From assembly GCA_007130245.1 (NCBI GenBank), contig SLSW01000066.1:1-51056 (forward strand): a stretch of DNA of 51,056 bases, in the 5' to 3' direction. Positions 38,194 through 49,540 of this stretch are shown piece after piece (the first letter of the stretch is position 1; each line of letters starts with the position of its first letter). The translations under genes and the position numbers were made by a program. This DNA is from Micromonosporaceae bacterium (GTDB lineage: Bacteria; Actinomycetota; Actinomycetes; Mycobacteriales; Micromonosporaceae). Under the pieces are notes generated by a model that did no database searches, was not told the origin of the DNA, and was given only the letters and a program-made list of their open reading frames with translations.

Positions 38194-40205
38194 GGCGAAC
38201 CTCCGGTCACGACGTACGCCCGTACCGGCTGAAGCCGGCCCTTGACGGCGAGCTCGCCCAGCGGGTTGACCGGCAGCGAGTCACCCACCGCTCGCCGGGT
38301 GGACTCACCGATCACCACCTGCCCCGGCTCCGCCAGCCCCTGCAACCGCGCCGCCACGTTCACCGCATCACCCATCGCGTTGAACCCGCGGAGCATCTCG
38401 CTGCCAATGTTGCCGACCAGCGCCGGGCCAGTGTTCGCGCCGATCCGGAACCGTGGCCAGTCCGGCCGGTCGGCGGCGATCCGGTCCACGCCGTGCTGCA
38501 TCGCCAGCGCGGCCCGCACCGCCCTGGTCGCGTGGTCGTGCTGGCGGGCCGGGGCGCCCCACACCGCCAGCAGCGCATCTCCGACGAACTGCACCACCGT
38601 ACCCCCGTGGTCCAGCACGCACGGCACCGTGACCCCGTGGTAGCGGTTGAGCATGGTGACGATCTCAGCCGGCTCCACCGCCTCGGAGAAGGTGGTGAAG
38701 CCGCGCAGGTCGGCGAAGAGCGCGGTGACCTCCACCAGCGACCCGCCCAGCTGCGCCTGGTCCGGGTCGGCCAGCAGCGCGGCGGCCACGTCCGGTGACA
38801 GGTAGGAACGGAACAGGGTCTCCAGTTCGCGGTAGAGGCGGGCGTTCTCCAGCGCCACCGACAGCTGGTTCGCCAGCGCCGCCACCAGCGCCGGATCCCC
38901 CGGGTTCTCGGGTGCCTCCAGCACACCGGCCACCCGGCCGCGCACGGTCAGCGGATACACCGCCACCCCGTCGGCGTGCCGCGTGCCCGACACCGCCAGC
39001 GTCGACGGATCGTACCGACGACCGCCCACCTCGATCACACCGTCGCTGGCCAGCGCCACCCGTACCGGCCCGTACGCCTCGCGGATCCGGCTGTGCACCT
39101 CGGCCAGGAAGTCCTCCTCCCGCAACCCCACCCGTGCCCGCTCCCCGACCGTGACCAGCGCGGACAGCCGCGCCGACACCTCGCGTTCGTGGGCGAGCGC
39201 GGTGCCGGCGCGCTCCAGTACGGCGGCCTGGCCTTCGGTGAGGTGGAAGCGGTCGGCCAACCGCGCCGCCACCGGCGTGTCCACCTCACCGGCGGCACGG
39301 CGCCGCAGCACCGTGACCAGCTCCTCCAGAGCCGCCTCGTACTCGGCGTGGATGCGACGGGCGGTGGCGGCCAGCGTGACCGCGTCGAACAGGCCGGCGG
39401 CCGAACCCTCCCGGCGGTACTGCACCCAGGCGCTGTAGGCCACGAAGCCGAACGCAAACACCAGCAGCAGATGCCACTCCCACCAGGACAGGTGCCACCG
39501 GTCGGCGAGAATCACGGCCACGTTCGCCTCGGCCAGCAGCACGAACGCGGTGATGATGCTGATCAACATCGCCGACGGGCCACGCCGGTACATCAGGTAG
39601 TAGCGCACCGCCGCGACCAGGTATCCGACGACCGCGGCCAACGCCACGGCGATCATCGGCCCCTCGACCTCCCGCTCCCCGGCAGGTTGGTTCAACGGTG
39701 GCAGGTCCAGCAGTGAACTCACCGCCCACGTCGTGAACAGCAGCGCGAGCCCGACCCAGACGAGGACCTGGTAGCGCAGCACCGCTGCGGCCCGCGCCCC
39801 CGACAGCGTCAATGACGAGGCCGCCGCGAAAACCGCGGCGATCGCCAGGCCCACCGGCTGGGCCAGGTCGAACCCGACAGTGGCGCCGTTGGCCACCAGC
39901 ACGCCGGGGGTGGCCAGGGCGTGCAGCGCGAAGAAGCCGGCGCCGGACAGAAACGCCATCGACACCAGCACCAGGCGGGCATCGGCACGCCGGCGGGCCT
40001 CCGTGCTGACCCACCCGCCGAGCACGGTGCTGATGATCGCGACCACCAGCACCAGCCAGAAGTGGCTGGGGCCGTGGTGCCACTCGATGTCCAACTGCGG
40101 CTGCGCGAGTAGCAGCCACAGGCCTGCCATCGGCAACGCCATGTGGAACGCCCACACCACCGCCCGCACGGGTTGGACGGTGGGCGGCAGATGCGAGGGG
40201 TTCAC
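38190..40205 (-). CDS. Adenylate/guanylate cyclase with N-terminal multi-TM sensor and GAF-like region
   Basis: VTALFADLRGFTTFSEAVEPAEIVTMLN; FVGDALLAVWGAP; GANTGPALVGNIGSE; GDAVNVAARLQ; about 7 hydrophobic N-terminal segments; start-stop overlap with crp. Confidence 0.93.
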   Translation of the reverse strand: MNPSHLPPTVQPVRAVVWAFHMALPMAGLWLLLAQPQLDIEWHHGPSHFWLVLVVAIISTVLGGWVSTEARRRADARLVLVSMAFLSGAGFFALHALATPGVLVANGATVGFDLAQPVGLAIAAVFAAASSLTLSGARAAAVLRYQVLVWVGLALLFTTWAVSSLLDLPPLNQPAGEREVEGPMIAVALAAVVGYLVAAVRYYLMYRRGPSAMLISIITAFVLLAEANVAVILADRWHLSWWEWHLLLVFAFGFVAYSAWVQYRREGSAAGLFDAVTLAATARRIHAEYEAALEELVTVLRRRAAGEVDTPVAARLADRFHLTEGQAAVLERAGTALAHEREVSARLSALVTVGERARVGLREEDFLAEVHSRIREAYGPVRVALASDGVIEVGGRRYDPSTLAVSGTRHADGVAVYPLTVRGRVAGVLEAPENPGDPALVAALANQLSVALENARLYRELETLFRSYLSPDVAAALLADPDQAQLGGSLVEVTALFADLRGFTTFSEAVEPAEIVTMLNRYHGVTVPCVLDHGGTVVQFVGDALLAVWGAPARQHDHATRAVRAALAMQHGVDRIAADRPDWPRFRIGANTGPALVGNIGSEMLRGFNAMGDAVNVAARLQGLAEPGQVVIGESTRRAVGDSLPVNPLGELAVKGRLQPVRAYVVTGGSP

Positions 40206-40224
40206 GGTTAGAGTCTCCGGCTAA

Positions 40225-40243
40225 TGCGTAGAAGTACGCAGAC
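40225..40243 (+). promoter_or_regulatory. Inverted repeat TGCGTAGAAGTACGCAGAC between the cyclase gene and the redox operon
   Basis: Perfect TGCGTA-GAAG-TACGCA core matching 34015-34034. Confidence 0.7.
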
Positions 40244-40349
40244 ACCGTAACGCCCCCGCGCTTTGCTGGGCATGCACCGGCGGTACGGCGTGCCGACAGG
40301 GGCATGTCATCACAGGACAGACCGCCGCGCACCATACAGGGAGGCAGAC

Positions 40350-41012
40350 ATGACACGAAAGGGACCACTGCTCACATTGCTGGGAGGTGGAGTACTGGCC
40401 GCTGGCCTGCTCGTGGCCAGCATCAACGCCGCGAGCGGACAGCGGGACGACGCGGAGCAGGACCTGGCCGGCGCCGGCCAGGAGACTCCGTCGCCGGCGG
40501 CAGAGTCGCCGGAACCGGAGGAATCACCCGAACCAGCGGAGGATTCCGAACCGGTGACCTACGTGGGATGGGTCGACGGTGGCGGCGCGTCGGTGGCCAT
40601 CATCATCGACGGTGACGAGGCGACCGCGTACGTGTGTGACGGCGTCACCGTGGAGGTGTGGCTGAACGGGCCGGCCATCAACGGTGAACTGGTGCTCACC
40701 GGCGACGACGGGGAACTGATCGGCAGCTACGACGACACGGAGGCCACCGGCCGCACCGCGGCGCTGGGCCGGGAGTGGACATTCACGGTCGAGGAAGTGG
40801 CTCCACCGGAAGGATTGTATGCGTTCGCCGACACGATCGTCGGCGGTGCCGAGGTGGACGGGGGCTGGATCGTACTTCCGGACGGAACTCAGATCGGTGT
40901 TCTGACCGTCGACGGCGAGTCGGGCCCGGCGCCGGAGCTGGACCTGGCGACCGGTCAGGTGGAGGTCGAGGGCACCACCGTCACGGTGGAACGCCGAGGG
41001 GTAGGAGGTTGA
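40350..41012 (+). CDS. Hypothetical exported/membrane-anchored protein
   Basis: MTRKGPLLTLLGGGVLAAGLLVASINAASG signal anchor, acidic Pro-rich linker, then YVGWVDGGGASVAIIIDGDEATAYVCDG...; GGAGG RBS. Confidence 0.78.
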   Translation: MTRKGPLLTLLGGGVLAAGLLVASINAASGQRDDAEQDLAGAGQETPSPAAESPEPEESPEPAEDSEPVTYVGWVDGGGASVAIIIDGDEATAYVCDGVTVEVWLNGPAINGELVLTGDDGELIGSYDDTEATGRTAALGREWTFTVEEVAPPEGLYAFADTIVGGAEVDGGWIVLPDGTQIGVLTVDGESGPAPELDLATGQVEVEGTTVTVERRGVGG

Positions 41013-41015
41013 CAG

Positions 41016-41600
41016 ATGAGTACGGAAACTCAGCCGCCGGTGGCACCGCCGGAGACCAGGGCCTGGCAACTGATGCTGGTGCCGCTGCTGGTGGGTTCGC
41101 TGGTGGCGCTCACCCTGGGGGTCTACGGCAGCCTGCACGAGGGCACCGGGGTGGCGGTGAACATCGCGGGCTTTACCAACCACGCCGCGCCCACCTCGGC
41201 GGCGAAGGTCACCCTCACCACCGGCGCGGTGCTGTTCGCCGTGCTGCAGTTGCTGTCGTCGCTGGTGATGTACGGCAAGGTGCCGGGCGTGGCGGCGCCA
41301 TCGTGGATCGGTGGCGCGCACCGCTGGTCGGGCCGGATCGCGTTTCTGCTGGCCGTGCCGGTGGCGGTGCACTGCCTCTACGCGGCCGGCTTCGCGACCT
41401 TCAACACCCGCGTGTTCGTGCACTCACTGTTGGGCTGCCTGTTCTTCGGGGCGTTCGTGGTGAAGATGCTCGGTCTGCGCAAGGACGGGATGCCCGGGTG
41501 GTTCCTGCCGTTGTTCGGTGGGGTGGTCTTCACCGGCCTGGTCGGTCTGTGGTGGACGACGGCCATCCGTTTCTTCAGCACCTTCGGCTCGCCGTTCTAG
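41016..41600 (+). CDS. Multi-TM protein (DUF6529-like, possible b-type cytochrome)
   Basis: 5 hydrophobic segments with in-membrane His (GAHRWSGRIAFLLAVPVAVHCLYAAG; VFVHSLLGCLFFGAFVVKM); next to the Rieske gene. Confidence 0.7.
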   Translation: MSTETQPPVAPPETRAWQLMLVPLLVGSLVALTLGVYGSLHEGTGVAVNIAGFTNHAAPTSAAKVTLTTGAVLFAVLQLLSSLVMYGKVPGVAAPSWIGGAHRWSGRIAFLLAVPVAVHCLYAAGFATFNTRVFVHSLLGCLFFGAFVVKMLGLRKDGMPGWFLPLFGGVVFTGLVGLWWTTAIRFFSTFGSPF

Positions 41601-41611
41601 GAGGAACAGTC

Positions 41612-42139
41612 ATGCAGAACCAACCAACAGAACGGGACGGTGCGCAGGGCGCGCCCCGCAGAGCGGTGCTCGCCATGGGGGCCGCGGGCGCGGCCGGTGT
41701 GACCGGCGCGCTCGCCGGGTGCGCGGTGTACGGCGGCCAGCCGGACCCGCCCCCGCCACCGCCGCCGGCCGAGGACGGCGCCGAGGACGGCGCCGAGGGC
41801 GGTGCCGAGGGCGGCGGCGACAACGGCGGGGGCGGCACCCCGGTCACGGACGCGGCCGACGTGCCAGTCGGTGGTGGCGTGATCGAGGCCGCTCTCGGCG
41901 TCGTGGTCACCCAGCCGGCGAACGGAGAGTTCCGTGCCTTCAGCTCGACATGCACCCATCAGGGCTGCACGGTCTCGGAGGTGGACGACGGTACGATCAA
42001 CTGCTTCTGCCACGGCAGCCGGTTCTCCATCGAGGACGGCTCCGTGGTGCAGGCCGCACAGGGTCTCACGCCCGAGCAGCAGGACCCGCTGCCGGAGGTG
42101 GGGATCGTCCGGGACGGAGACACCATCTCCCTCCCCTGA
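41612..42139 (+). CDS. Rieske (2Fe-2S) protein
   Basis: RRAVLAMGAAGAAGVTGALAGCAVYGG; CTHQGCTVSEVDDGTINCFCHGSRFSIEDGSVVQ. Confidence 0.92.
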   Translation: MQNQPTERDGAQGAPRRAVLAMGAAGAAGVTGALAGCAVYGGQPDPPPPPPPAEDGAEDGAEGGAEGGGDNGGGGTPVTDAADVPVGGGVIEAALGVVVTQPANGEFRAFSSTCTHQGCTVSEVDDGTINCFCHGSRFSIEDGSVVQAAQGLTPEQQDPLPEVGIVRDGDTISLP

Positions 42140-42140
42140 C

Positions 42141-42223
42141 CCCACCACCCCGTCGATCTAGGGATTGTTCGCGTAGTTCGATCACCAATCACGTGAACAA
42201 TCCCTAGATCGACTATGGGTGGG
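42141..42223. repeat. Palindromic repeat copy 3
   Basis: GTCGATCTAGGGATTGTTCGCGTA ... CACGTGAACAATCCCTAGATCGAC with CCCACC/GGTGGG flanks. Confidence 0.93.
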
Positions 42224-42243
42224 CCGGGTCTGCGCGGGCACCC

Positions 42244-43104
42244 TCAGTAGGACAGGCACTCGCAACTGGTCATCAGCGCCCGCACGTTCTCGACGTAGCG
42301 CGGATTGGGGATCACGATCCCGTCGTCGGTGTCGACCGCGCCGTGACCGAAGTTGTACGACGCGATGATGGCGTTGAGCAGGCACGGGTCGACATGGCTG
42401 TCGCAGCCGGCCGGATCCACCGTGTGGTCGCCGTCGAAGTAGAGATCACCGAAGAACTTGATCAGCCACGCGTAGTAGGTCCCACCCAGGTAGGCGTTGT
42501 CGGGGTAGACGTCGATGTCGTAGGACTGGCCGAACCGCTGGTTCATCCAGTCCGCCGTATCCGGCATCACCTGCATCAGACCCACCCCGCCGTCGCAGGC
42601 GATGATGTTGGTCTGCCAGCCGCTCTCCTGCCAGGCGGTAGCCCGAAGCAGGTTCTCCGGCACGCTGATCTCGGGTGCGGAGGTCGGCCAGTAGGTGCGC
42701 GCGGCCGCCGCGCTCAACGCCGCCGCCACATCGTCGTGGCCGGCCGCCTCCCCCACGTACTCCGCGATGCACTCCCCCTCGTACCGGGGCGGGACCGGCG
42801 GTGGCTCCGGCTCGGGTTCGGCCAACTCGGCGCGGGTCGGGGTGGCGCGCGGCTCCGGTGTGGTCGTCGGCGGCGGTTCTTCCGGCGCGGGCACCTCCGT
42901 CGCGGGTGCGGCGCCCAGCCCGTGCGCCAGCGGTCGCATCGGCGCCGGCGGGGTCGGCTCGGTGGCCTGCGGCGAGGACTCGATCTGCCAGGATGCCTTG
43001 TCGGTGGCGTCGTGCGGGTCGCCTCCACAGGCGACGGCCGCCGTCATCACCGCAGCCGCCAGCGCGGCCAGTGCCGGCAGCGGCCGGCTCCCGCGTATCC
43101 GCAC
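42244..43104 (-). CDS. Exported lytic transglycosylase/lysozyme-like protein
   Basis: Lipoprotein signal LAALAAAVMTAAVACGG; NLLRATAWQESGWQTNIIACDGGVGLMQVMPDTADWMNQRFG SLT motif. Confidence 0.88.
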   Translation of the reverse strand: MRIRGSRPLPALAALAAAVMTAAVACGGDPHDATDKASWQIESSPQATEPTPPAPMRPLAHGLGAAPATEVPAPEEPPPTTTPEPRATPTRAELAEPEPEPPPVPPRYEGECIAEYVGEAAGHDDVAAALSAAAARTYWPTSAPEISVPENLLRATAWQESGWQTNIIACDGGVGLMQVMPDTADWMNQRFGQSYDIDVYPDNAYLGGTYYAWLIKFFGDLYFDGDHTVDPAGCDSHVDPCLLNAIIASYNFGHGAVDTDDGIVIPNPRYVENVRALMTSCECLSY

Positions 43105-43199
43105 GCCACGCCTCCCCGTACCGACTGCGCGTGTCCATCGATCTTTCTACCGGCGACGCATTCACCGTGTCAAGATCATTGGTGATCGTGTCACCCGGA

Positions 43200-43832
43200 T
43201 CATGACCCGGCCTCCGGCGGCAGCCGCAGCCGGTTGTTCCACCAGCGGACGACCAGCGCCAGCAGGACCAGCGCCACCAGCAGCACCAGCACCATCCCGG
43301 TGACCCGGCCGAGCACCTCGGCCACCTGCCGGTAGGACGCGCCGGCCAGATAGCCGACCGCGACCGACGAACCCACCGCGGTGACCACGCCCAGGAAGTT
43401 CCAGGGGGCGTACGCCCGGTACGGCACGCCGGCGCTGCCTGCCAGGCGCGGCAGCAGCGTACGCACGAACGGCACCCACCGCGCCACGAACGCGCTGCGA
43501 CCGCCGAGCCGGTGCAGGATCCGGTCCGCGCGGGCCCAGCGGTACTCGCCCACCCACTGCCCGAACCGGCTGGCGCGCACCCGCGGCCCGTACCGCCGGC
43601 CGCTGCGCAGCGCGAGGGCGTCGCCGGCCATCGCCGCCGCGATCATCAGCATGAACACCAGCGCGAACGGCACGTCCCCGAGGTAGGCCAGGAAGCCCAC
43701 GAACATCAGGGTTATCTCCACCGGAAACATCAACCCGACGATGACCCCGGTCTCGCCCGCGACCAGCAGCACCGCCACCACCAGCACCGCCAGCGGTGGC
43801 AGATTCTCCAGCACGATCACCACGCCCGACAT
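43200..43832 (-). CDS. DedA family membrane protein
   Basis: GETGVIVGLMFPVEITLMFVGFLA; ALRSGRRYGPRV; FVARWVPFVRTLLPRLAGSAGVPYRAYAPWNFLG. Confidence 0.93.
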   Translation of the reverse strand: MSGVVIVLENLPPLAVLVVAVLLVAGETGVIVGLMFPVEITLMFVGFLAYLGDVPFALVFMLMIAAAMAGDALALRSGRRYGPRVRASRFGQWVGEYRWARADRILHRLGGRSAFVARWVPFVRTLLPRLAGSAGVPYRAYAPWNFLGVVTAVGSSVAVGYLAGASYRQVAEVLGRVTGMVLVLLVALVLLALVVRWWNNRLRLPPEAGS

Positions 43833-43949
43833 GATCGTCAAGCATGCCACACGGTGGCGTACCCGCCCCGCCGCCTCCGCACGCCGCCAGCGTGACCTGC
43901 GACTCCGGCGCACCCCCCGCGGTGTACCGGCCGGTGCCCACCACGCAGG

Positions 43950-45842
<1,893 letters not shown>

Positions 45843-45855
45843 TCCCCTCCGCCCG

Positions 45856-45927
45856 CCCCCGTTGATCTAGGGCTAATTCACATGGTTGGAGATCAACTCA
45901 CGTGAACAATCCCTAGATCAACAGGGG
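45856..45927. repeat. Palindromic repeat copy 4
   Basis: CCCCCGTTGATCTAGGGCTAATTCACATG ... CACGTGAACAATCCCTAGATCAACAGGGG (several mismatches in the left arm). Confidence 0.92.
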
Positions 45928-45938
45928 TGGTGGGGTGG

Positions 45939-46769
45939 TCAGGGGGTGAGCAGGTTGGTGCGCAGCGCCTCCAGCGTCTGGTGGTCCAGACCCAGACCCG
46001 CGCGCAGGTACGCCTGGAACGACCCGAACTGGCGCGCCACCTCCGCGTACGCCGCATCCAGGTAGGCCGGCCACGCCTGCAGCAGTGGCCGGATCGCCTC
46101 CGGATCGGCGCCGGGGCGGCGCTCGGCCAGCAGCTCCAGCAGCCGCTGCTGTGCCTCGGCCGTGGCCTCGTTGGTCTGCAGGTAGTCCACCCGGATCGCC
46201 TCGTCGTCGACCCCCAGCGCGGTCAGCAGGATCGCCGTCAGCCAGCCGGTGCGGTCCTTGCCCACGCTGCAGTGGAACAACGCCGGCACGTTCGCCGGGT
46301 CGGCCAGCGCCCGGCAGGCCGCCGCGAACGAGGCACGGGCCTCCTCGCCGGTGACGAACCAGCGGTAGATCGCCGCCATCGCCCCCGGCGCACCCTGCGC
46401 GGCCAGGTCGGCGTACCGGCTCAGGTCGTCGCCGTTCAGCAGCGCGGTCACGTACGAGAAGACCGAGTGGCGGTCGTCGTAGACCGGAGCGTGGAGCACC
46501 CTCGGCACCGGCTTCGGCAGCCGCCGGGTCGGGGACTGCGCGATCTCGGTGCCGTGGCGCAGGTCCACCAGGCAGGTCAGCGACAGCTCAGCCAGCACCG
46601 GCAGGTCGTCCTCGGTCAGCCGGGCGAGCGCCCCGCTGCGCACCAGCGCCCCGCGCCGCACCGCACGACCGTCGGCGCCGGCCAGACCGCCCAGTTCCCG
46701 GGCATTGGGCGCCCCGGCCAGCCCGAGCGCGCGCCCGTCGGCCACCGTCATGTCCACTGCCGGATCCAC
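45939..46769 (-). CDS. Tyrosine-protein phosphatase (PTP-like)
   Basis: NARELGGLAGADGRAVRRGALVRSGALARL; CLVDLRHGTEI; ALFHCSVGKDRTGWLTAILL. Confidence 0.92.
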   Translation of the reverse strand: MDPAVDMTVADGRALGLAGAPNARELGGLAGADGRAVRRGALVRSGALARLTEDDLPVLAELSLTCLVDLRHGTEIAQSPTRRLPKPVPRVLHAPVYDDRHSVFSYVTALLNGDDLSRYADLAAQGAPGAMAAIYRWFVTGEEARASFAAACRALADPANVPALFHCSVGKDRTGWLTAILLTALGVDDEAIRVDYLQTNEATAEAQQRLLELLAERRPGADPEAIRPLLQAWPAYLDAAYAEVARQFGSFQAYLRAGLGLDHQTLEALRTNLLTP

Positions 46770-46821
46770 CTCCTGCCGCGTGTGGCACTCCCCGTCCGGT
46801 ACAGCCCTCCGTCCCGGAACC

Positions 46822-47814
46822 CTACCCGGAGGTAGCCGCCGCCCGCCGGTCCTGCGCCGCCCTGGCGAGGCTGGCCACGGTCGTGACCACCAGGATCGAC
46901 ACGATCGCCGTCATCGACAACCAGATGGGCAGGTGCGGCGCCCACGCCACCGGCTCGCCGGCGTTGATGAACGGCACGTTGTTCTCCGCCAGCGCCTCCA
47001 GCACCATCTTGACGCCGATGAAGCCGAGCAGCACCGCCAGGCCGGTGGGCAGGTACACCAAGCGGCTGACCAGTCCGCCGATCAGAAAGTAGAGCTGGCG
47101 CAGGCCCATCAGCGCGAACACGTTGGCGGTCAGGACCAGGTACGGCTCGCGGGTCACGCCGAAGATCGCCGGGATGGAGTCGACCGCGAAGATCAGGTCG
47201 GTGGTGCCGATGGCCACCATCACGATCAGCATCGGGGTTACCAGCCGCCGCCCGTCGACCACGGTGGTCAGCCGGGCACCGACGTAGTCCCGCGACATCG
47301 GCAGCACCCGCCGGCTCAGGCGCACCAGCGCGTTCTCCCGGAACCGGCTCGGGTCGTCCTCGCGATGCTGCGCCATCTTGAACGCGGTGAAGATCAGGAA
47401 GATCCCGAACACGTAGAAGATCCACATGAAGGTGGCCACCAGCACCGCGCCGACCGCGATGAACGCTGCCCGCATGACCAGCGCCAGGATGATGCCGATC
47501 ATGAGCACCTTCTGCTGGTACTGGCGCGGCACCGCGAACCGGCTCATGATCAGCATGAACACGAACAGGTTGTCCACCGACAGGCTCTTCTCGATCAGCC
47601 AGCCGGTGAAGAACTCGCCACCGTACGTCGGGCCGTAGCCCGCCCACACCCCCAGGCCGAACACCGCCGCGAGGCCGACGTAGAACGCCGCCCAGGCGCT
47701 CGACTCGCGCAGGGACGGCTCGTGCGGGCGCCGACCGATGATCCACAGGTCGATGACGAGGATGATCGCGACACCGACCAGGGTCGCGGTCCAGACCGCC
47801 AGCGAGACATCCAT
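46822..47814 (-). CDS. TerC family membrane protein
   Basis: FFTGWLIEKSLSVDNLFVFMLI; IGTTDLIFAVDSIPAIFGVTREPYLVLTANVFALMGLRQLYFLI. Confidence 0.95.
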   Translation of the reverse strand: MDVSLAVWTATLVGVAIILVIDLWIIGRRPHEPSLRESSAWAAFYVGLAAVFGLGVWAGYGPTYGGEFFTGWLIEKSLSVDNLFVFMLIMSRFAVPRQYQQKVLMIGIILALVMRAAFIAVGAVLVATFMWIFYVFGIFLIFTAFKMAQHREDDPSRFRENALVRLSRRVLPMSRDYVGARLTTVVDGRRLVTPMLIVMVAIGTTDLIFAVDSIPAIFGVTREPYLVLTANVFALMGLRQLYFLIGGLVSRLVYLPTGLAVLLGFIGVKMVLEALAENNVPFINAGEPVAWAPHLPIWLSMTAIVSILVVTTVASLARAAQDRRAAATSG

Positions 47815-47960
47815 GCAGAAACGAGACCTTCCGGGCGCAACTCCGCTCCGGAGGTCTCTCCCGCCGCCGCGGCGGGCACGGCGACCGACGGTGCCGGGTC
47901 GGCGCCGACCAGCGGCGCGGTCCGGGTTGACGACACCGTCGCGAGGGAATACTCCCCTCC
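47815..47960 (-). ncRNA. Candidate yybP-ykoY-type (Mn2+) riboswitch leader of terC
   Basis: Minus strand GAGGGGAGTATTCCCTC (47943-47959), CGACGGTGTCGTCAACCCGG, then hairpin GAGACCTCCGG...CCCGGAAGGTCTC directly before the terC ATG. Confidence 0.6.
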
Positions 47961-48029
47961 TCGACCAGCCCAGTGTCGCACATCCCCAGCCGGGCTGCTG
48001 CCCCCCGCACCGCGTGGCAGGCTGCCGTC

Positions 48030-48857
48030 ATGCCGTACCACCAGCCGCCCGAGCGATCCCATCCCGAGCCGTACGGGACACCGCGCGGCCCGGGCGAGGT
48101 CACGACGTTGCGCACCAACGACGGCGTACGGCTGTGGGCCCGGCACCTGCCGTGCCACCAGCCCGGCGACCGACCGCCGGACCTGGGCATCGTGGTGGCG
48201 CACGGGTTCACCGGCTCCGCCCGCCGCCCGGCGGTGCGCCGGGTGGTGGACGTGCTGGCCCGCGCCGCCGGCGTGGTCAGCTTCGACTTCCGCGGCCACG
48301 GCCACTCAGGCGGCCACTCCACCGTCGGCGACCAGGAAGTCTGGGACCTCGCGGCCGCGGTCGGGTGGGCGGGTCGGCTCGGCTACCGCCAGGTGGCCAC
48401 GGTCGGCTTCTCCATGGGCGCGGCGGTGGCGCTGCGTCACGCGGCCGCCGTCGGCGGGGTCGCGGCGGTGGCGGCGATCAGCGGCCCGTCCCGCTGGTAT
48501 TACCGCGACACGGCGCCGATGCGGCGGGCGCACTGGGTGATCGAGACCCGGCTGGGGCGGCTGACCGGACGGGTGCTGCGGCGTACCCGCATCGCCGCCG
48601 ACGGGTGGAAACCCGAACCGCAGCCGCCGGACGCCGCCGCAGCCCGGATCGCCCCCACACCGCTACTCGTGGTCCACGGCGACGCCGATCCCTTGTTCCC
48701 GGTTTCGCACGCCCGGGCCCTGTACGAGGCGGCGGCCCAACCCAAGCAGCTATGGATCGAACCCGGCTTCGGTCACGCCGAGGCCGCCGCCACCCCGGAG
48801 CTTCTCGATCGCGTCGGAGAGTGGCTGCACCGCAGCGCCCGCCAACCGGGTGGCTGA
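48030..48857 (+). CDS. Alpha/beta hydrolase
   Basis: VAHGFTGSARRPAVRRVVDVL; DFRGHGHSGGHSTVGD; VGFSMGAAVALRHA; VVHGDADPLFPV. Confidence 0.92.
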   Translation: MPYHQPPERSHPEPYGTPRGPGEVTTLRTNDGVRLWARHLPCHQPGDRPPDLGIVVAHGFTGSARRPAVRRVVDVLARAAGVVSFDFRGHGHSGGHSTVGDQEVWDLAAAVGWAGRLGYRQVATVGFSMGAAVALRHAAAVGGVAAVAAISGPSRWYYRDTAPMRRAHWVIETRLGRLTGRVLRRTRIAADGWKPEPQPPDAAAARIAPTPLLVVHGDADPLFPVSHARALYEAAAQPKQLWIEPGFGHAEAAATPELLDRVGEWLHRSARQPGG

Positions 48858-48943
48858 GGTCTGACCGGACGCACCGCCGACGGCGCGGTGCAGGCTCCTG
48901 ACGTACGCTGGTCCGGCACAGTCGTGACGTCAAGGGAGCGGTA

Positions 48944-49540
48944 ATGGAACTGCTGTTGCTGGCCTGCGGCGGCGCCGTCGTCATCGGTGTCGTCGCCCTG
49001 TGGCTGATTTCGGTCTACAACGGCCTGGTCCGGGCGCGTAACGCCTACAAGAACGCGTTCGCGCAGATCGATGTCCAGCTCAAGCGCCGGCACGACCTGA
49101 TCCCTAACCTGGTGGAGACCGCCAAGGGCTACATGAAGCACGAGCGGGAGACGCTGGAGGCGGTCATCTCCGCCCGCAGCGGCGCGGTCAACGCGCAGGC
49201 CAAGGCGGCGGCCAACCCGGGTGACCCGAACGCCATGCAGCAGCTGTCGGGGGCGGAGAACATGCTCACCCAGACGCTGGGGCGCCTGTTCGCGCTGTCG
49301 GAGGCCTACCCGGACCTGAAGGCCAACCAGAACATGATGCAGCTGTCGGAGGAGCTGACCTCGACCGAGAACAAGGTCGCCTTCGCCCGGCAGCACTTCA
49401 ACGATTCGGTGATGCGCTACAACAACCGCCGCGAGTCGTTCCCCGCCAACCTGGTGGCCGGCATGTTCGGCTTCGGGCCGGCGGCCCTGTTCGAGATCGA
49501 GGACCCGGGCCAGCGCGAGGCGCCACAGGTGTCGTTCTGA
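48944..49540 (+). CDS. LemA family protein
   Basis: YNGLVRARNAYKNAFAQIDVQLKRRHDLIPNLVETAKGYMKHERETLEAVISARS; YNNRRESFPANLVAGMFGF. Confidence 0.95.
   Translation: MELLLLACGGAVVIGVVALWLISVYNGLVRARNAYKNAFAQIDVQLKRRHDLIPNLVETAKGYMKHERETLEAVISARSGAVNAQAKAAANPGDPNAMQQLSGAENMLTQTLGRLFALSEAYPDLKANQNMMQLSEELTSTENKVAFARQHFNDSVMRYNNRRESFPANLVAGMFGFGPAALFEIEDPGQREAPQVSF

Noticed and set aside
46549-48540. 663-aa plus-strand ORF opposite phosphatase/terC
   Set aside because: Shadow ORF, His/Gln/Asp-rich, no domain; overlaps clear genes.
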